DNA of 64,000 nt from SB11 sp965222995 (GTDB taxonomy: Bacteria; Bacteroidota; Bacteroidia; UBA8524), in assembly GCA_965222995.1 (NCBI GenBank), contig OZ244977.1, positions 434,001 through 498,000 of the forward strand. Reading direction: 5' to 3'. The position numbers and the translations under genes were made by a program. The number at the start of each line of letters is the position of its first letter. The stretch's first letter is position 1. Positions 16,961 through 25,994 of this stretch are shown piece after piece. The notes under the pieces are model-generated. The model worked only from the letters and a program-made list of their open reading frames with translations. It did not search any database and was not told where the DNA came from.

Positions 16961-19606
16961 TTAGTTAAGAGCCGCTAAGTTTTCATTTAGTAGCTTTAAT
17001 TTTGCTTCAGCATCAGATTTTTTCTGGCGTTCTCGCTCTACAATTTCGGGTTTTGCATTGGTTACAAAACGCTCATTGCTAAGTTTCTTGTCTACCGATT
17101 GTACAAAGCCCGTTAAATATTTTATTTCATCGGTTATTTTGGCTTTTTCTTCTTCAACATCAATATTTTCTTCCAAGAAAACATACAATGCATCATTCTT
17201 CACTAATAACTGAATAGCTCCTTCAGGTTTTTCTTTCAAAATTTCCAAAGCAGAAACATTAGCCAATTTACGGATTAAAAACTCAAATCTTTTATAGGTT
17301 TCAGCATTACTATCATTCTCACAAACCAACGCTACCTTTAACTCTTCTTTTGGCGATAAACCTTTACTGTTTCTGAGCGTACGTATTTCTGAAATAAAAT
17401 CTATGGCTAATGAAGAAACCGGTTTTGTGTTTTCGTTTATTGTTGGATAATCTTCAACTATAATAGGTTTCTCAGGGTTGCCATCCATTAAGTCATGATA
17501 CAGTTCTTCGGTAATAAACGGCATAAAGGGGTGCAATACCTTTAGTAAGCTATTGAAAAGGCTAATTGTAGCGTCGTAAGTACTTTTATTAATTGGTTTA
17601 CCATATTCGGGCTTCACCATTTCTAGGTACCAAGAGCAGTAATCGTCCCAAACCAATTTATAAGTAGCCATTAGTGCCTCACTAAGGCGGTAGTCTGCCA
17701 TTTTACTTTCAATTTCCTTTAACCCTTCATTTAGCTTAAAGCTAAACCATTCATTGGCTAAATTATTGGCTGCAATAATCTCTTGGTTTACCTCGCTGTC
17801 ATTAACTATTTCCCACCCTTTAATCAGGCGGTAGGCATTCCATATTTTATTACAAAAGTTGCGCCCTTGCTCAACCTGGGCAATGTCAAACATTACATCA
17901 TTGCCTGCCGATGAAGATAGTAACAAACCCATACGCACACCATCGGCACCATATTGTTCAATTAGGTCTAAAGGGTCGGGAGAGTTGCCCAATTGCTTAC
18001 TCATTTTGCGGCGTTGCTTATCACGAACTATCCCAGTGAAATACACATTTTTAAATGGAATTTCGTCGCGATATTCAAAACCAACCATAATCATTCGTAA
18101 TACCCAAAAGAAAATAATATCAGGTCCTGTAACCAAATCGTCAGTAGGGTAAAAGGCTTTTATATCTGGATTATCAGGATTTTCAAAACCATCAAATACA
18201 CTAATAGGCCATAACCACGATGAAAACCAAGTATCAACCACATCTTCGTCTTGTTTCAGATGTGAGATGTGAGATGTAGGATGTAAGGCTTTATATTTTT
18301 CTAGGGCTTCTTCATGGGTTTTAGCAACTACGCAATTATCATTTTCATCAAACCATGCAGGTATGCGCTGTCCCCACCACAGTTGGCGAGATATACACCA
18401 CTCACGAATATTCTCTACCCAATGGCGGTAGGTGTTTTTAAACTTAGCAGGATGAAATTTAATTTCATCATCCATTACTGATTCTAGTACTTTAGGGTTC
18501 TTTTCTATAAACCCTTTCATATCTACAAACCATTGTTTGCTTAGGCGTGGTTCTATAACAGCATCAGTACGCTCGCTGTACCCAACACTATTTTTAATAT
18601 CTTCAACTTTATCAAGAATGCCTAGTTCCTCAAGGTCTTTTACAATTTGCTTGCGAACAGCAAACCTATCCATACCCACATAATGCCCGGCAACTTCAGC
18701 TATTGTTCCGTTCTCATTAAAAATATCAATGGTGTCAAGCTTGTGTTTTTTGCCCAGCTCAAAGTCGTTAATATCATGTGCCGGAGTAACTTTTAAGCAA
18801 CCTGTTCCAAACTCAATATCTACATAATCATCAAGTATTATGGGTACTTCGCGGTTGGCAATAGGTACAATTACTTTTTTACCGTGTAATGATGTAAAAC
18901 GTTCATCGTTAGGGTTAATACAAACGGCAGTATCGCCAATAAGTGTTTCAGGGCGGGTAGTGGCAATGGTTACAAAACCATTTTCATCTGCTATTTGATA
19001 TTTTATATAATACAGTTTAGACTGTACGTCTTTGTGGATTACCTCTTCATCGCTTACTGAGGTTTTTGCTACAGGGTCCCAATTTACCATGCGCTCACCA
19101 CGATAGATTAATCCCTTTTCATACAAGTCTATAAAAACATCAACTACAGCATCACTAAGTTTAGGTTCCATAGTGAAGCGCGTGCGCTCCCAATCGCAAC
19201 TGGCACCTAATTTTTTAAGCTGCTCTAGTATAATGCCACCATATTTTTCTTTCCAATCCCAGGCATGCTCTAAAAACTTTTCGCGACCTAATTCTTGTTT
19301 GGTTAGCCCCTTTTCTTTCAGCAGCTTCACTACTTTAGCCTCCGTAGCAATACTGGCATGGTCCATACCCGGTACCCAGCAAGCTTCTTTGCCTTGCATA
19401 CGTGCACGACGAGTGAGAATATCCTGAATGGTATTATTCAACATATGCCCCATGTGCAGCATACCCGTTACATTTGGTGGAGGAATGACAACGCTATACT
19501 TAGGTTTAGGTGAGTGGGCATCGGCATGAAAATAACCGTTATCCATCCAGTACTTATACCATTTGTCTTCTACTTCTGCGGGGTTATATGTTTTTGAAAG
19601 CTGCAT
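16961..19606 (-). CDS. valS: Valyl-tRNA synthetase
   Basis: ValS charges tRNA-Val. The 881-residue protein has HMGH in VTGMLHMGHMLNNTIQD near residue 50 and the KMSKS variant KMSKQ near residue 535. An editing domain starts near residue 195 (TTRPETLIGDTAVCINP), and a C-terminal coiled coil ends the protein. A four-copy heptamer repeat (18258-18285) is embedded in frame and encodes HPTSHISHL just before KQDEDVVDTWFSS. Related enzymes normally have a short unrelated spacer there. The insertion lies outside the catalytic motifs, so activity is probably preserved. Confidence 0.96.
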   Translation of the reverse strand: MQLSKTYNPAEVEDKWYKYWMDNGYFHADAHSPKPKYSVVIPPPNVTGMLHMGHMLNNTIQDILTRRARMQGKEACWVPGMDHASIATEAKVVKLLKEKGLTKQELGREKFLEHAWDWKEKYGGIILEQLKKLGASCDWERTRFTMEPKLSDAVVDVFIDLYEKGLIYRGERMVNWDPVAKTSVSDEEVIHKDVQSKLYYIKYQIADENGFVTIATTRPETLIGDTAVCINPNDERFTSLHGKKVIVPIANREVPIILDDYVDIEFGTGCLKVTPAHDINDFELGKKHKLDTIDIFNENGTIAEVAGHYVGMDRFAVRKQIVKDLEELGILDKVEDIKNSVGYSERTDAVIEPRLSKQWFVDMKGFIEKNPKVLESVMDDEIKFHPAKFKNTYRHWVENIREWCISRQLWWGQRIPAWFDENDNCVVAKTHEEALEKYKALHPTSHISHLKQDEDVVDTWFSSWLWPISVFDGFENPDNPDIKAFYPTDDLVTGPDIIFFWVLRMIMVGFEYRDEIPFKNVYFTGIVRDKQRRKMSKQLGNSPDPLDLIEQYGADGVRMGLLLSSSAGNDVMFDIAQVEQGRNFCNKIWNAYRLIKGWEIVNDSEVNQEIIAANNLANEWFSFKLNEGLKEIESKMADYRLSEALMATYKLVWDDYCSWYLEMVKPEYGKPINKSTYDATISLFNSLLKVLHPFMPFITEELYHDLMDGNPEKPIIVEDYPTINENTKPVSSLAIDFISEIRTLRNSKGLSPKEELKVALVCENDSNAETYKRFEFLIRKLANVSALEILKEKPEGAIQLLVKNDALYVFLEENIDVEEEKAKITDEIKYLTGFVQSVDKKLSNERFVTNAKPEIVERERQKKSDAEAKLKLLNENLAALN
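18258..18285. repeat. Heptamer tandem repeat inside valS
   Basis: Four 7-base units are visible on the plus strand: AGATGTG, AGATGTG, AGATGTA and GGATGTA. They have the same unit and copy number as the intergenic tract at 9815-9842. On the coding strand they give a His/Ser/Thr-rich stretch at residues ~441-450 of ValS. The frame is kept because the flanks make the total insertion a multiple of three. Confidence 0.8.
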
Positions 19607-19613
19607 TATCCCG

Positions 19614-19621
19614 CGAAAATA
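19614..19621 (-). promoter_or_regulatory. -7-like promoter element for valS
   Basis: Minus-strand TATTTTCG, identical to the elements before ftsX and leuS, lies only 7 bases before the valS ATG. If used, the mRNA would be almost leaderless. Confidence 0.35.
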
Positions 19622-19760
19622 CGCATTAGCAAAGAATTTTATATGCCTGAAATTGGGATATTCTATTACTGCTTAAATAATGTACAAGATTTTTGATACT
19701 ATACAATTTATGTTTTTTAAACGTATTATAGTATAACATTTAGAACTGCTAATTATCACT

Positions 19761-20936
19761 ATGAAAAACTTTATACTGCTATTAACCCTATTAACAACCC
19801 TAAGTACTTTATCAGCACAAGAATTAAAAACTATTTCAGCTAAAGAGGTAGTTGCATGGGATATAAGTGATGCCAGGCAAAATGACTTTAAACAACTGCA
19901 AGAAATGTTAAGAGACCCGAAAAGGAAACTTTCAACTGAAGAACATAAATATTTGGACAGTATGTTGCGATTGGGAGTTGAGCCTGAACAATATAGTTTT
20001 TTTAGTACAGATGAATTGGGGTGTAGTTGGTATGAAGGAGTTAGTGAGGATACTGCTTATTGCTCATCACATTTGGCAGACTATAAGGGTATTAAATATT
20101 CGGCTAAAAACATCCATGATTTTGATGCTAGTACAGCGTGGGTTGAAGGAAAAAGAGGGTATGGTATAGGAGAAAAAATTACTGTTGTGCTTACAGCATT
20201 TATACCTGTTTCGATAACACAGATTATGATTTTTAATGGGTACATGAAAAGTGAGAAACTTTGGAAAGCTAATGGAAGGGTTAAAACACTTAAGCTATAT
20301 GTAAATGATAAACCTTATGCTTTGTTGCAATTGAATGACGTTATTGGTGAGCAGATTTTTAATGTGGATACTCTAAATTTTGGGAAAGACCCAATACAAC
20401 TGACTTTTGAGGTTGTGGATGCCTATAAAGGCACTAAGTATAGTGATGTTGCCATTTCAGAAATAAATTTTGATGGTTTAGGTGTGCACTGTTTTGCTAA
20501 AGGTACCGTGGTAAGTATGGCAGATGGTTCTGAAAAGCCTATTGAGAATATTGCGAAGGGAGATGAGGTATTGACCTATAATTTTGAGTTAGATAAAACT
20601 GAAGTAGCAATTGTTGAGGCAACAGCCCAAGCACAACATCATAATCTAGTACAACTTGATTTTGGTATAAAAAAGATAAAAGTAACAGACGATCACCCTT
20701 TTTATGTGGTGGGGAAAGGCTGGTGTACCATAAATGGGCATGCTAATAGTGTAACTTCTTATTTAGGAAAAATACAGCAACTTGAAGTTGGAGATTATAT
20801 AAAAACAACTGATGGAAAGAGTGTAAAGCTGGGAGCGATAGAGCAACAGCAAATTTGTGAACCTACTTTTACTATTACTAAGCTTAGTAACGGAAACAGC
20901 TTTTATGCTAACGGTTTGCTAGTAGCTGTTGAATAA
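19761..20936 (+). CDS. Secreted protein with glycan-binding-like domain and C-terminal Hint domain
   Basis: This 391-residue protein has a signal peptide (cleavage near LSAQ, residue 20). Residues ~100-240 resemble the NADase-type glycan-binding/discoidin-like domain: DASTAWVEGKRGYGIGEKI, IMIFNGY, VKTLKLYVND and DVAISEINFDG. A Hint (Hedgehog/intein) domain fills residues 244-391. It starts at Cys244 (HCFAKGTVVSMADGS), has the block-B TDDH at 309-312 and ends YANGLLVAVE. The splice-completing His-Asn plus nucleophile is absent, so any activity should be N-terminal cleavage rather than splicing. The gene stands alone, followed by a bidirectional terminator. Confidence 0.8.
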   Translation: MKNFILLLTLLTTLSTLSAQELKTISAKEVVAWDISDARQNDFKQLQEMLRDPKRKLSTEEHKYLDSMLRLGVEPEQYSFFSTDELGCSWYEGVSEDTAYCSSHLADYKGIKYSAKNIHDFDASTAWVEGKRGYGIGEKITVVLTAFIPVSITQIMIFNGYMKSEKLWKANGRVKTLKLYVNDKPYALLQLNDVIGEQIFNVDTLNFGKDPIQLTFEVVDAYKGTKYSDVAISEINFDGLGVHCFAKGTVVSMADGSEKPIENIAKGDEVLTYNFELDKTEVAIVEATAQAQHHNLVQLDFGIKKIKVTDDHPFYVVGKGWCTINGHANSVTSYLGKIQQLEVGDYIKTTDGKSVKLGAIEQQQICEPTFTITKLSNGNSFYANGLLVAVE

Positions 20937-20943
20937 CAAAAAA

Positions 20944-20970
20944 AGCCCTGAAAGTTGAACTTTCAGGGCT
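20944..20970. terminator. Bidirectional terminator between the Hint gene and rplS
   Basis: A perfect 11-bp stem (AGCCCTGAAAG pairing with CTTTCAGGGCT) with a 5-base loop lies between convergent genes. An A-run lies on its left side, which serves as a U-run for the minus-strand transcript. Confidence 0.85.
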
Positions 20971-20991
20971 ACCATTTGAAATATTTTGTAT

Positions 20992-21342
20992 TTACTTAGT
21001 AAATCTTCTTTCTTTAATACGTGCTTTCTTACCTTTAAGCTCGCGTAGGTAGAATATACGTGCTCTACGAACTTTACCGTGTTTATTAACAGCTATTTTT
21101 TCAATAAACGGGCTGTGTAGAGGGAAAATACGTTCTACACCTATACCGTTTGAAATTTTACGAACGGTAAAAGTTTCACTGGCTCCTGTATTACGACGTT
21201 GCAAAACAACACCTTGAAACTGCTGTGTACGCTCTTTGTTTCCTTCTTTAATTTTATAACTAACCGTTACAGTATCTCCAGCTGCAAACTTTGGTATATC
21301 GTTTTTTAAGTATTCCGCTTCTACTAATTTTATCAAGTCCAT
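20992..21342 (-). CDS. rplS: 50S ribosomal protein L19
   Basis: L19 sits at the interface of the 30S and 50S subunits. The 116-residue protein shows the full family pattern: FAAGDTVTVSYKI, FQGVVLQRRNTGASETFTVR, GVERIFPLHSPFI and KVRRARIFYLRE. It is encoded alone on the minus strand, between the terminator hairpin and a good promoter (21368-21398). Confidence 0.98.
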   Translation of the reverse strand: MDLIKLVEAEYLKNDIPKFAAGDTVTVSYKIKEGNKERTQQFQGVVLQRRNTGASETFTVRKISNGIGVERIFPLHSPFIEKIAVNKHGKVRRARIFYLRELKGKKARIKERRFTK

Positions 21343-21367
21343 TTTAATGGCGTTTTTTAAAGGAGTG

Positions 21368-21399
21368 CAAAGTTAAGTATTAAATTAACATTTGCACAA
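21368..21399 (-). promoter_or_regulatory. Promoter (-33 TTG and -7 TAACTTTG) of rplS
   Basis: Minus-strand TAACTTTG (21375..21368) matches TAnnTTTG and is preceded by TTG after a 21-base spacer. It lies 25 bases before the rplS ATG. Confidence 0.6.
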
Positions 21400-21432
21400 T
21401 ATTTTTAGCAATTGGTGTTCTTTATTATACAG

Positions 21433-21852
21433 CTAGTAACACGGCTCAATTGGGGGGGGATTTATTTTGTCATCCACCAAAAAAAGCGTAGGGTACTCCT
21501 CAATTAGTTTAAACAATAGTGCTTGTGCTTCTATTTTATTTTTAAAGTCTCCTACACGTACTTTGAAATGTGGCGAATCGAACATTAAATAAGCTGGGCA
21601 TTTTGGAAACATATTGGTAAACTTTTCCTTAGCTTTTTTTGCATCAACTCGTTTATCTGTAATAACTATTTGTATCCGATACCCTTTTACTAATGAGTCT
21701 TCTTGTTTGCTTAGTTTTCTTTGCTGTATATATTCACTAACCTTTTGGGGTGCACTTATAGTTACCGTACCTTTTTTAATAGTGTCTTGCTGGGCAACCA
21801 CAGTTTTTGCCACAAAAAATAATACACCTATTAAAATTAGTTTTCTCATCAA
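21433..21852 (-). CDS. SPOR-domain-like secreted protein
   Basis: A 139-residue protein with a signal peptide (end near VVAQ, residue 21). The remainder resembles a SPOR domain: GYRIQIVITDKR near residue 58, HFKVRVGDFKNKIEAQALL near residue 97 and a closing PTLFLVDDKI. SPOR domains bind denuded septal peptidoglycan. It sits 2 bases downstream of deoC, an arrangement common in the phylum. A run of eight C on the coding strand (21452-21459) encodes the PPP near the C-terminus. Confidence 0.8.
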   Translation of the reverse strand: MMRKLILIGVLFFVAKTVVAQQDTIKKGTVTISAPQKVSEYIQQRKLSKQEDSLVKGYRIQIVITDKRVDAKKAKEKFTNMFPKCPAYLMFDSPHFKVRVGDFKNKIEAQALLFKLIEEYPTLFLVDDKINPPPIEPCY

Positions 21853-21854
21853 TA

Positions 21855-22505
21855 TTACTCGATAATTTTTAGTCCGTTAGATGTTCCTATACGTGCAGCA
21901 CCGGCTTCAATTAGTGCAGTTACCTGTTTGGCTGTCTTTATCCCTCCCGAAGCTTTAATCAATACCTTTTCAGGCAACTGGTTTCTAAGTTTTTCAACTA
22001 TTTCAGGGGTTACGCCACCCGGTAACATACTTGTTGAAGTTTTTACAAAGTCTGCACCTGTTTCAACAGCTAACATGCAAAGTTTATTTATTTCTTTTAG
22101 GTTAAGCAAATCAACTTCAAATATTAGCTTCGCTTTTTTGTTTTGCATTTGGCAGGCGGTAACCATACTATTAATATCGTTTTCAACGCTAGTAAAATCA
22201 CCTGATTTAACAGCTGCAATATTTATTACCGCATCAATTTCATCAGCACCATCTCTTAAAGCTTGTTTAACTTCCTCAACCTTGGCCGATGTTCTCCCGT
22301 AACCAAACGGAAAGCCTACAACAGTAATAACTTTAGTTTCGGCCTTTGCTTCATCAATTGCTTTTCTGGCTATCCCAACATAATATGGAGGAATGCACAC
22401 ACCAAAAAAATTATGTTCTTGTGCCTGTTCGCAAGCTGATAGTACTTCTTTGCGACTAATGTTAGGCTTAAGCCGAGTATGTTCAATAAACCGTGCTAAG
22501 TCCAT
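21855..22505 (-). CDS. deoC: Deoxyribose-phosphate aldolase
   Basis: DeoC splits 2-deoxyribose-5-phosphate into glyceraldehyde-3-phosphate and acetaldehyde in nucleoside catabolism. The 216-residue TIM barrel carries the Schiff-base lysine in DFVKTSTSM and the second lysine in LIKASGGIKT. GFPFGYGRTSAKVEEV lies earlier. It lies between secA (24 bases upstream) and the SPOR gene. Confidence 0.95.
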   Translation of the reverse strand: MDLARFIEHTRLKPNISRKEVLSACEQAQEHNFFGVCIPPYYVGIARKAIDEAKAETKVITVVGFPFGYGRTSAKVEEVKQALRDGADEIDAVINIAAVKSGDFTSVENDINSMVTACQMQNKKAKLIFEVDLLNLKEINKLCMLAVETGADFVKTSTSMLPGGVTPEIVEKLRNQLPEKVLIKASGGIKTAKQVTALIEAGAARIGTSNGLKIIE

Positions 22506-22529
22506 TAATAGGGTAGTCTCACTTATATT

Positions 22530-25500
22530 TTAAGCCACCTTTCCGTGGCAATTTTTAAATTTCTTTCCACTTCCGCAAGGGCAAGGCTCATTTCTTCCCA
22601 CTTTCACTTCTGCTTTTATGGGTGTTTGAGGCACCTTTTCTTCTTGTGCTTCCGGATTCCCACCACTAGCGGCTGTTGCTGCTACTTCTTGCGGGCGGCG
22701 GGTTTGCATACCGCTCATATCAGTTCGCCGTTGACGACCTTCTTGTACATTGTCTGAATCTTGAGTTGCTATTTGTCCTTTAAATAATATGGTTAATATT
22801 TCTTTTGAAAGACGAGACAGCATATTCTTGAATAAATCAAAAGACTCCAGTTTGTAAATAAGTAAAGGGTCTTTTTGCTCAAAAACGGCATTTTGCGATG
22901 ATGTTTTTAAGTCGTCCATCTCACGCAAGTGCTCTTTCCACTCATCATCAATAAGAGCTAAAGTGGTCATCTTCTCAAATGAAGTAACCATTTCAGCACC
23001 ATTACTTTCATAAGCTTTTTTAAGGTTTACAAGTACTTGTAGTTGCTTTATACCGTCGGTAACAGGTATTGAGATTAGTTCAACATTTTCACCACGTGTC
23101 TTGTATACTTCATTAATAACAGGCATGGCAATCTCTGTAAATTGTTTTGATTTACGTTGATACAATTCTGTTAAACCTTCGTATACTCTTGAAGTAAGTT
23201 TATCAGGCTTTAATTCGCTAAACTCATCTTCGGTAATATCAGTATCATGAGCAAATAAACGGATAAGCTCCATTTTAAAGCCTTCGTAGTCTCCCATTTC
23301 TTGGAAACCTACAGCTACATCTTCTGCCGAATCGTAAATAATATTATTAATGTCCAGCTTCAATTTATCACCTACCAAGGCATTACGGCGACGGGTATAA
23401 ATAACTTCACGCTGGCTATTCATTACATCATCATATTCCAGCAAACGTTTACGAATACCAAAGTTATTCTGTTCTACTTTTTTCTGTGCTGATTCTATAG
23501 ATTTAGAAATCATGGAGTGCTGAATATTATCGCCCTCTTCATGCCCAAACCTATCCATTACGTTAGCTATACGGTGCGATGCAAACAAACGCATCAGATT
23601 ATCTTCAAGGGATATGAAGAACTGTGATGAGCCGGGGTCTCCTTGACGACCTGCACGACCTCGTAACTGGCGGTCTACACGACGAGATTCATGTCTCTCA
23701 GTACCAATAATGGCTAATCCACCTGCTTCCTTTACTCCAGGACCTAGTTTTATATCCGTACCACGGCCAGCCATGTTGGTTGCTATGGTAACATTTCCTG
23801 CTAAACCGGCTTCTTGCACAATCTCAGCCTCACGTTGGTGTTGTTTAGCGTTAAGAATATTGTGCTTAATTTTTTTGAAGGTTAGCATTTTAGATAGTAG
23901 TTCTGAAATTTCAACCGAAGTGGTACCCACCAGTACAGGTCTTCCCGCTTCGGTTTGTTTCACAACCTCATCAATAACTGCTTTATATTTTTCACGAACT
24001 GTTTTATATATCAGGTCGTTTTCGTCTTTTCTAATAATAGGGCGGTTGGTAGGTACAACTATAACATCAAGCTTATATATTTCCCAAAATTCACCCGCTT
24101 CTGTTTCAGCAGTACCAGTCATACCTGCAAGTTTGTGGTACATACGGAAGTAGTTTTGCAGTGTTACAGTAGCAAATGTTTGGGTAGCTGCCTCAACTTT
24201 TACATTTTCTTTAGCCTCAATAGCTTGGTGCAATCCATCACTATATCTACGACCGTCAAGCACACGACCTGTTTGCTCATCTACAATTTTAATTTTTCCG
24301 CTATCAATAATATAGTCTACATCGTTCTCAAACATACAGTATGCTTTTAGCAACTGATTTATTGAGTGTATACGTTCTGACTTAATTGAATAGTCGCGCA
24401 TTAACGCTTCTTTTTGTTTTACTTTTTCATTTGTGTCAGTAGAGTTACGCTCTATTTCAGCGATTTCTGCTCCTACATCAGGCATAATGAAAAAGTTGGG
24501 GTCTTCTCCCGTTGAAGTTATTAATTCGGTACCTTTTTCAGTAAGGTCTATACTGTTATTTTTTTCGTCAATTACAAAGTATAGCGCTTCATCTACCTTG
24601 GGCATTTCTTTTTGTTGGTCTGCCAAGTAGTAGTTTTCAGTTTTTTGAAGCAATTGCTTCATTCCTTGTTCACCCAAAAACTTTATTAAAGCTTTGTTTT
24701 TTGGCAAACCGCGTTGGCAACGTAATAATAGTAAACCGCCTTCTTTTTCATTGCCATCAGCAATTAGTTTTTTAGCATCGGCAAGTGCGGTAGTAAGGTA
24801 TTTGCGCTGTGTATTAACAAGTTTCTCTATTCGGGGTTTTAGGTTAGTAAACTCGTGTTGGTCTCCTTTGGGTACAGGTCCTGAAATAATAAGTGGTGTT
24901 CGTGCATCATCAATTAATACACTATCTACCTCATCCACCATGGCAAAGTGGTGTTTACGTTGTACCAAGTCTTCTATATCGTGAGCCATATTATCACGCA
25001 GATAGTCGAAACCAAACTCATTATTAGTTCCGTAAATAATATCCGCTTGGTAGGCTTTTCTTCTTTCAGGTGAATTAGGCGGGTACTTATCTATACATTC
25101 AACAGTTAATCCGTGAAATTCAAACAACGGTGCATTCCACTCACTATCACGACGTGCTAAGTAGTCGTTCACGGTTACTACATGTACTCCTTCTCCTGTA
25201 ATACCATTAAGGTACGAAGGCAATGTAGATACAAGGGTTTTACCCTCACCTGTAGCCATCTCAGCAATTTTACCGCTATGTAATACCATACCTCCTATAA
25301 GCTGCACATCGTAGTGTATCATATTCCAGGTAATGGTATTGCCGGCAGCATCCCAGGTATTTGCATAGTAGGCTTTATCTCCTTCTATCTTCACATTAGC
25401 TTTTTTGGCGGCTAAATCACGGTCGTTATCAGTAGCTGTTACTTCAAGCTCTTCATTCTCAGTAAATCGGCGAGCTGTTTCTTTTACCACTGCAAAAGCT

Positions 25501-25838
25501 TCCGGTAAAATTTCTTCCAATACTTTCTCCAGTTCTTCATCACGCCTTTTTTTCAAAGCGTCAATCTGGTTGTAGATATTTTCCGTTTCATCAATACTTA
25601 TATCGGGAACTTCAGCGCGTTCTTTAAGCTGAGAAATTTCATTATCAATATCTTGAAGGTATTCTTTAATACGGGCTTTAAAATCAGCAGTTTTAGCTCT
25701 AAGCTCATCGTTGGTAAGACTTTCATATTGCTCAAAGTAGTTATTAATTAAATCTACTTTGGGTTTTATAGCCTTTATATCACGCTCTGATTTATCGCCA
25801 AAAATTTTTGAAAAACCTTTTATAATGGAGTTAATCAT
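22530..25838 (-). CDS. secA: Preprotein translocase ATPase SecA
   Basis: SecA drives preproteins through SecYEG. The 1102-residue protein has Walker A in MATGEGKTLVSTL, the DEVDSVLIDDAR Walker B and the TNMAGRGTDIKLG helicase motif. The C-terminal zinc-binding tail is CPCGSGKKFKNCHG. It exceeds the ~900 residues of E. coli SecA because of insertions in and after NBD1 (residues ~45-110 and ~355-430), which is usual for Bacteroidota. A TATTTTTG element and a 7-bp inverted repeat lie upstream, facing purD. Confidence 0.98.
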   Translation of the reverse strand: MINSIIKGFSKIFGDKSERDIKAIKPKVDLINNYFEQYESLTNDELRAKTADFKARIKEYLQDIDNEISQLKERAEVPDISIDETENIYNQIDALKKRRDEELEKVLEEILPEAFAVVKETARRFTENEELEVTATDNDRDLAAKKANVKIEGDKAYYANTWDAAGNTITWNMIHYDVQLIGGMVLHSGKIAEMATGEGKTLVSTLPSYLNGITGEGVHVVTVNDYLARRDSEWNAPLFEFHGLTVECIDKYPPNSPERRKAYQADIIYGTNNEFGFDYLRDNMAHDIEDLVQRKHHFAMVDEVDSVLIDDARTPLIISGPVPKGDQHEFTNLKPRIEKLVNTQRKYLTTALADAKKLIADGNEKEGGLLLLRCQRGLPKNKALIKFLGEQGMKQLLQKTENYYLADQQKEMPKVDEALYFVIDEKNNSIDLTEKGTELITSTGEDPNFFIMPDVGAEIAEIERNSTDTNEKVKQKEALMRDYSIKSERIHSINQLLKAYCMFENDVDYIIDSGKIKIVDEQTGRVLDGRRYSDGLHQAIEAKENVKVEAATQTFATVTLQNYFRMYHKLAGMTGTAETEAGEFWEIYKLDVIVVPTNRPIIRKDENDLIYKTVREKYKAVIDEVVKQTEAGRPVLVGTTSVEISELLSKMLTFKKIKHNILNAKQHQREAEIVQEAGLAGNVTIATNMAGRGTDIKLGPGVKEAGGLAIIGTERHESRRVDRQLRGRAGRQGDPGSSQFFISLEDNLMRLFASHRIANVMDRFGHEEGDNIQHSMISKSIESAQKKVEQNNFGIRKRLLEYDDVMNSQREVIYTRRRNALVGDKLKLDINNIIYDSAEDVAVGFQEMGDYEGFKMELIRLFAHDTDITEDEFSELKPDKLTSRVYEGLTELYQRKSKQFTEIAMPVINEVYKTRGENVELISIPVTDGIKQLQVLVNLKKAYESNGAEMVTSFEKMTTLALIDDEWKEHLREMDDLKTSSQNAVFEQKDPLLIYKLESFDLFKNMLSRLSKEILTILFKGQIATQDSDNVQEGRQRRTDMSGMQTRRPQEVAATAASGGNPEAQEEKVPQTPIKAEVKVGRNEPCPCGSGKKFKNCHGKVA

Positions 25839-25863
25839 GTTCTAATCTCTTGTAGAAAGTGGG

Positions 25864-25871
25864 CAAAAATA
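25864..25871 (-). promoter_or_regulatory. -7 promoter element for secA
   Basis: Minus-strand TATTTTTG matches TAnnTTTG and lies 25 bases before the secA ATG. The inverted repeat at 25877-25895 occupies the spacer towards the -33 region. Confidence 0.5.
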
Positions 25872-25876
25872 ACATA

Positions 25877-25895
25877 TTTCCGTTGTGTACGGAAA
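25877..25895. promoter_or_regulatory. Inverted repeat in the secA/purD divergent promoter region
   Basis: A perfect 7-bp inverted repeat, TTTCCGT-TGTGT-ACGGAAA, lies directly upstream of the secA -7 element, in the spacer to the expected -33. Such a position suits a repressor operator. No T-run follows, so it does not look like a terminator. No regulator is identified. Confidence 0.35.
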
Positions 25896-25964
25896 GGTTT
25901 ATACTGTTGCACTTATAATGCCAAGGTTATGTAACCAAGCTTTTAAAGTTTGCCAAACAAAAAG

Positions 25965-25972
25965 TAGCTTTG
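25965..25972 (+). promoter_or_regulatory. -7 promoter element for purD
   Basis: TAGCTTTG matches TAnnTTTG and lies 22 bases before the purD ATG at 25995. Confidence 0.5.
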
Positions 25973-25994
25973 CAACTTGTATTTTATATAGACG

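Noticed and set aside
21855..22505. Prophage or genomic-island boundaries in the window
   Set aside because: No integrase, transposase, attachment-site duplication or sharp change in composition was found anywhere in the 64 kb.
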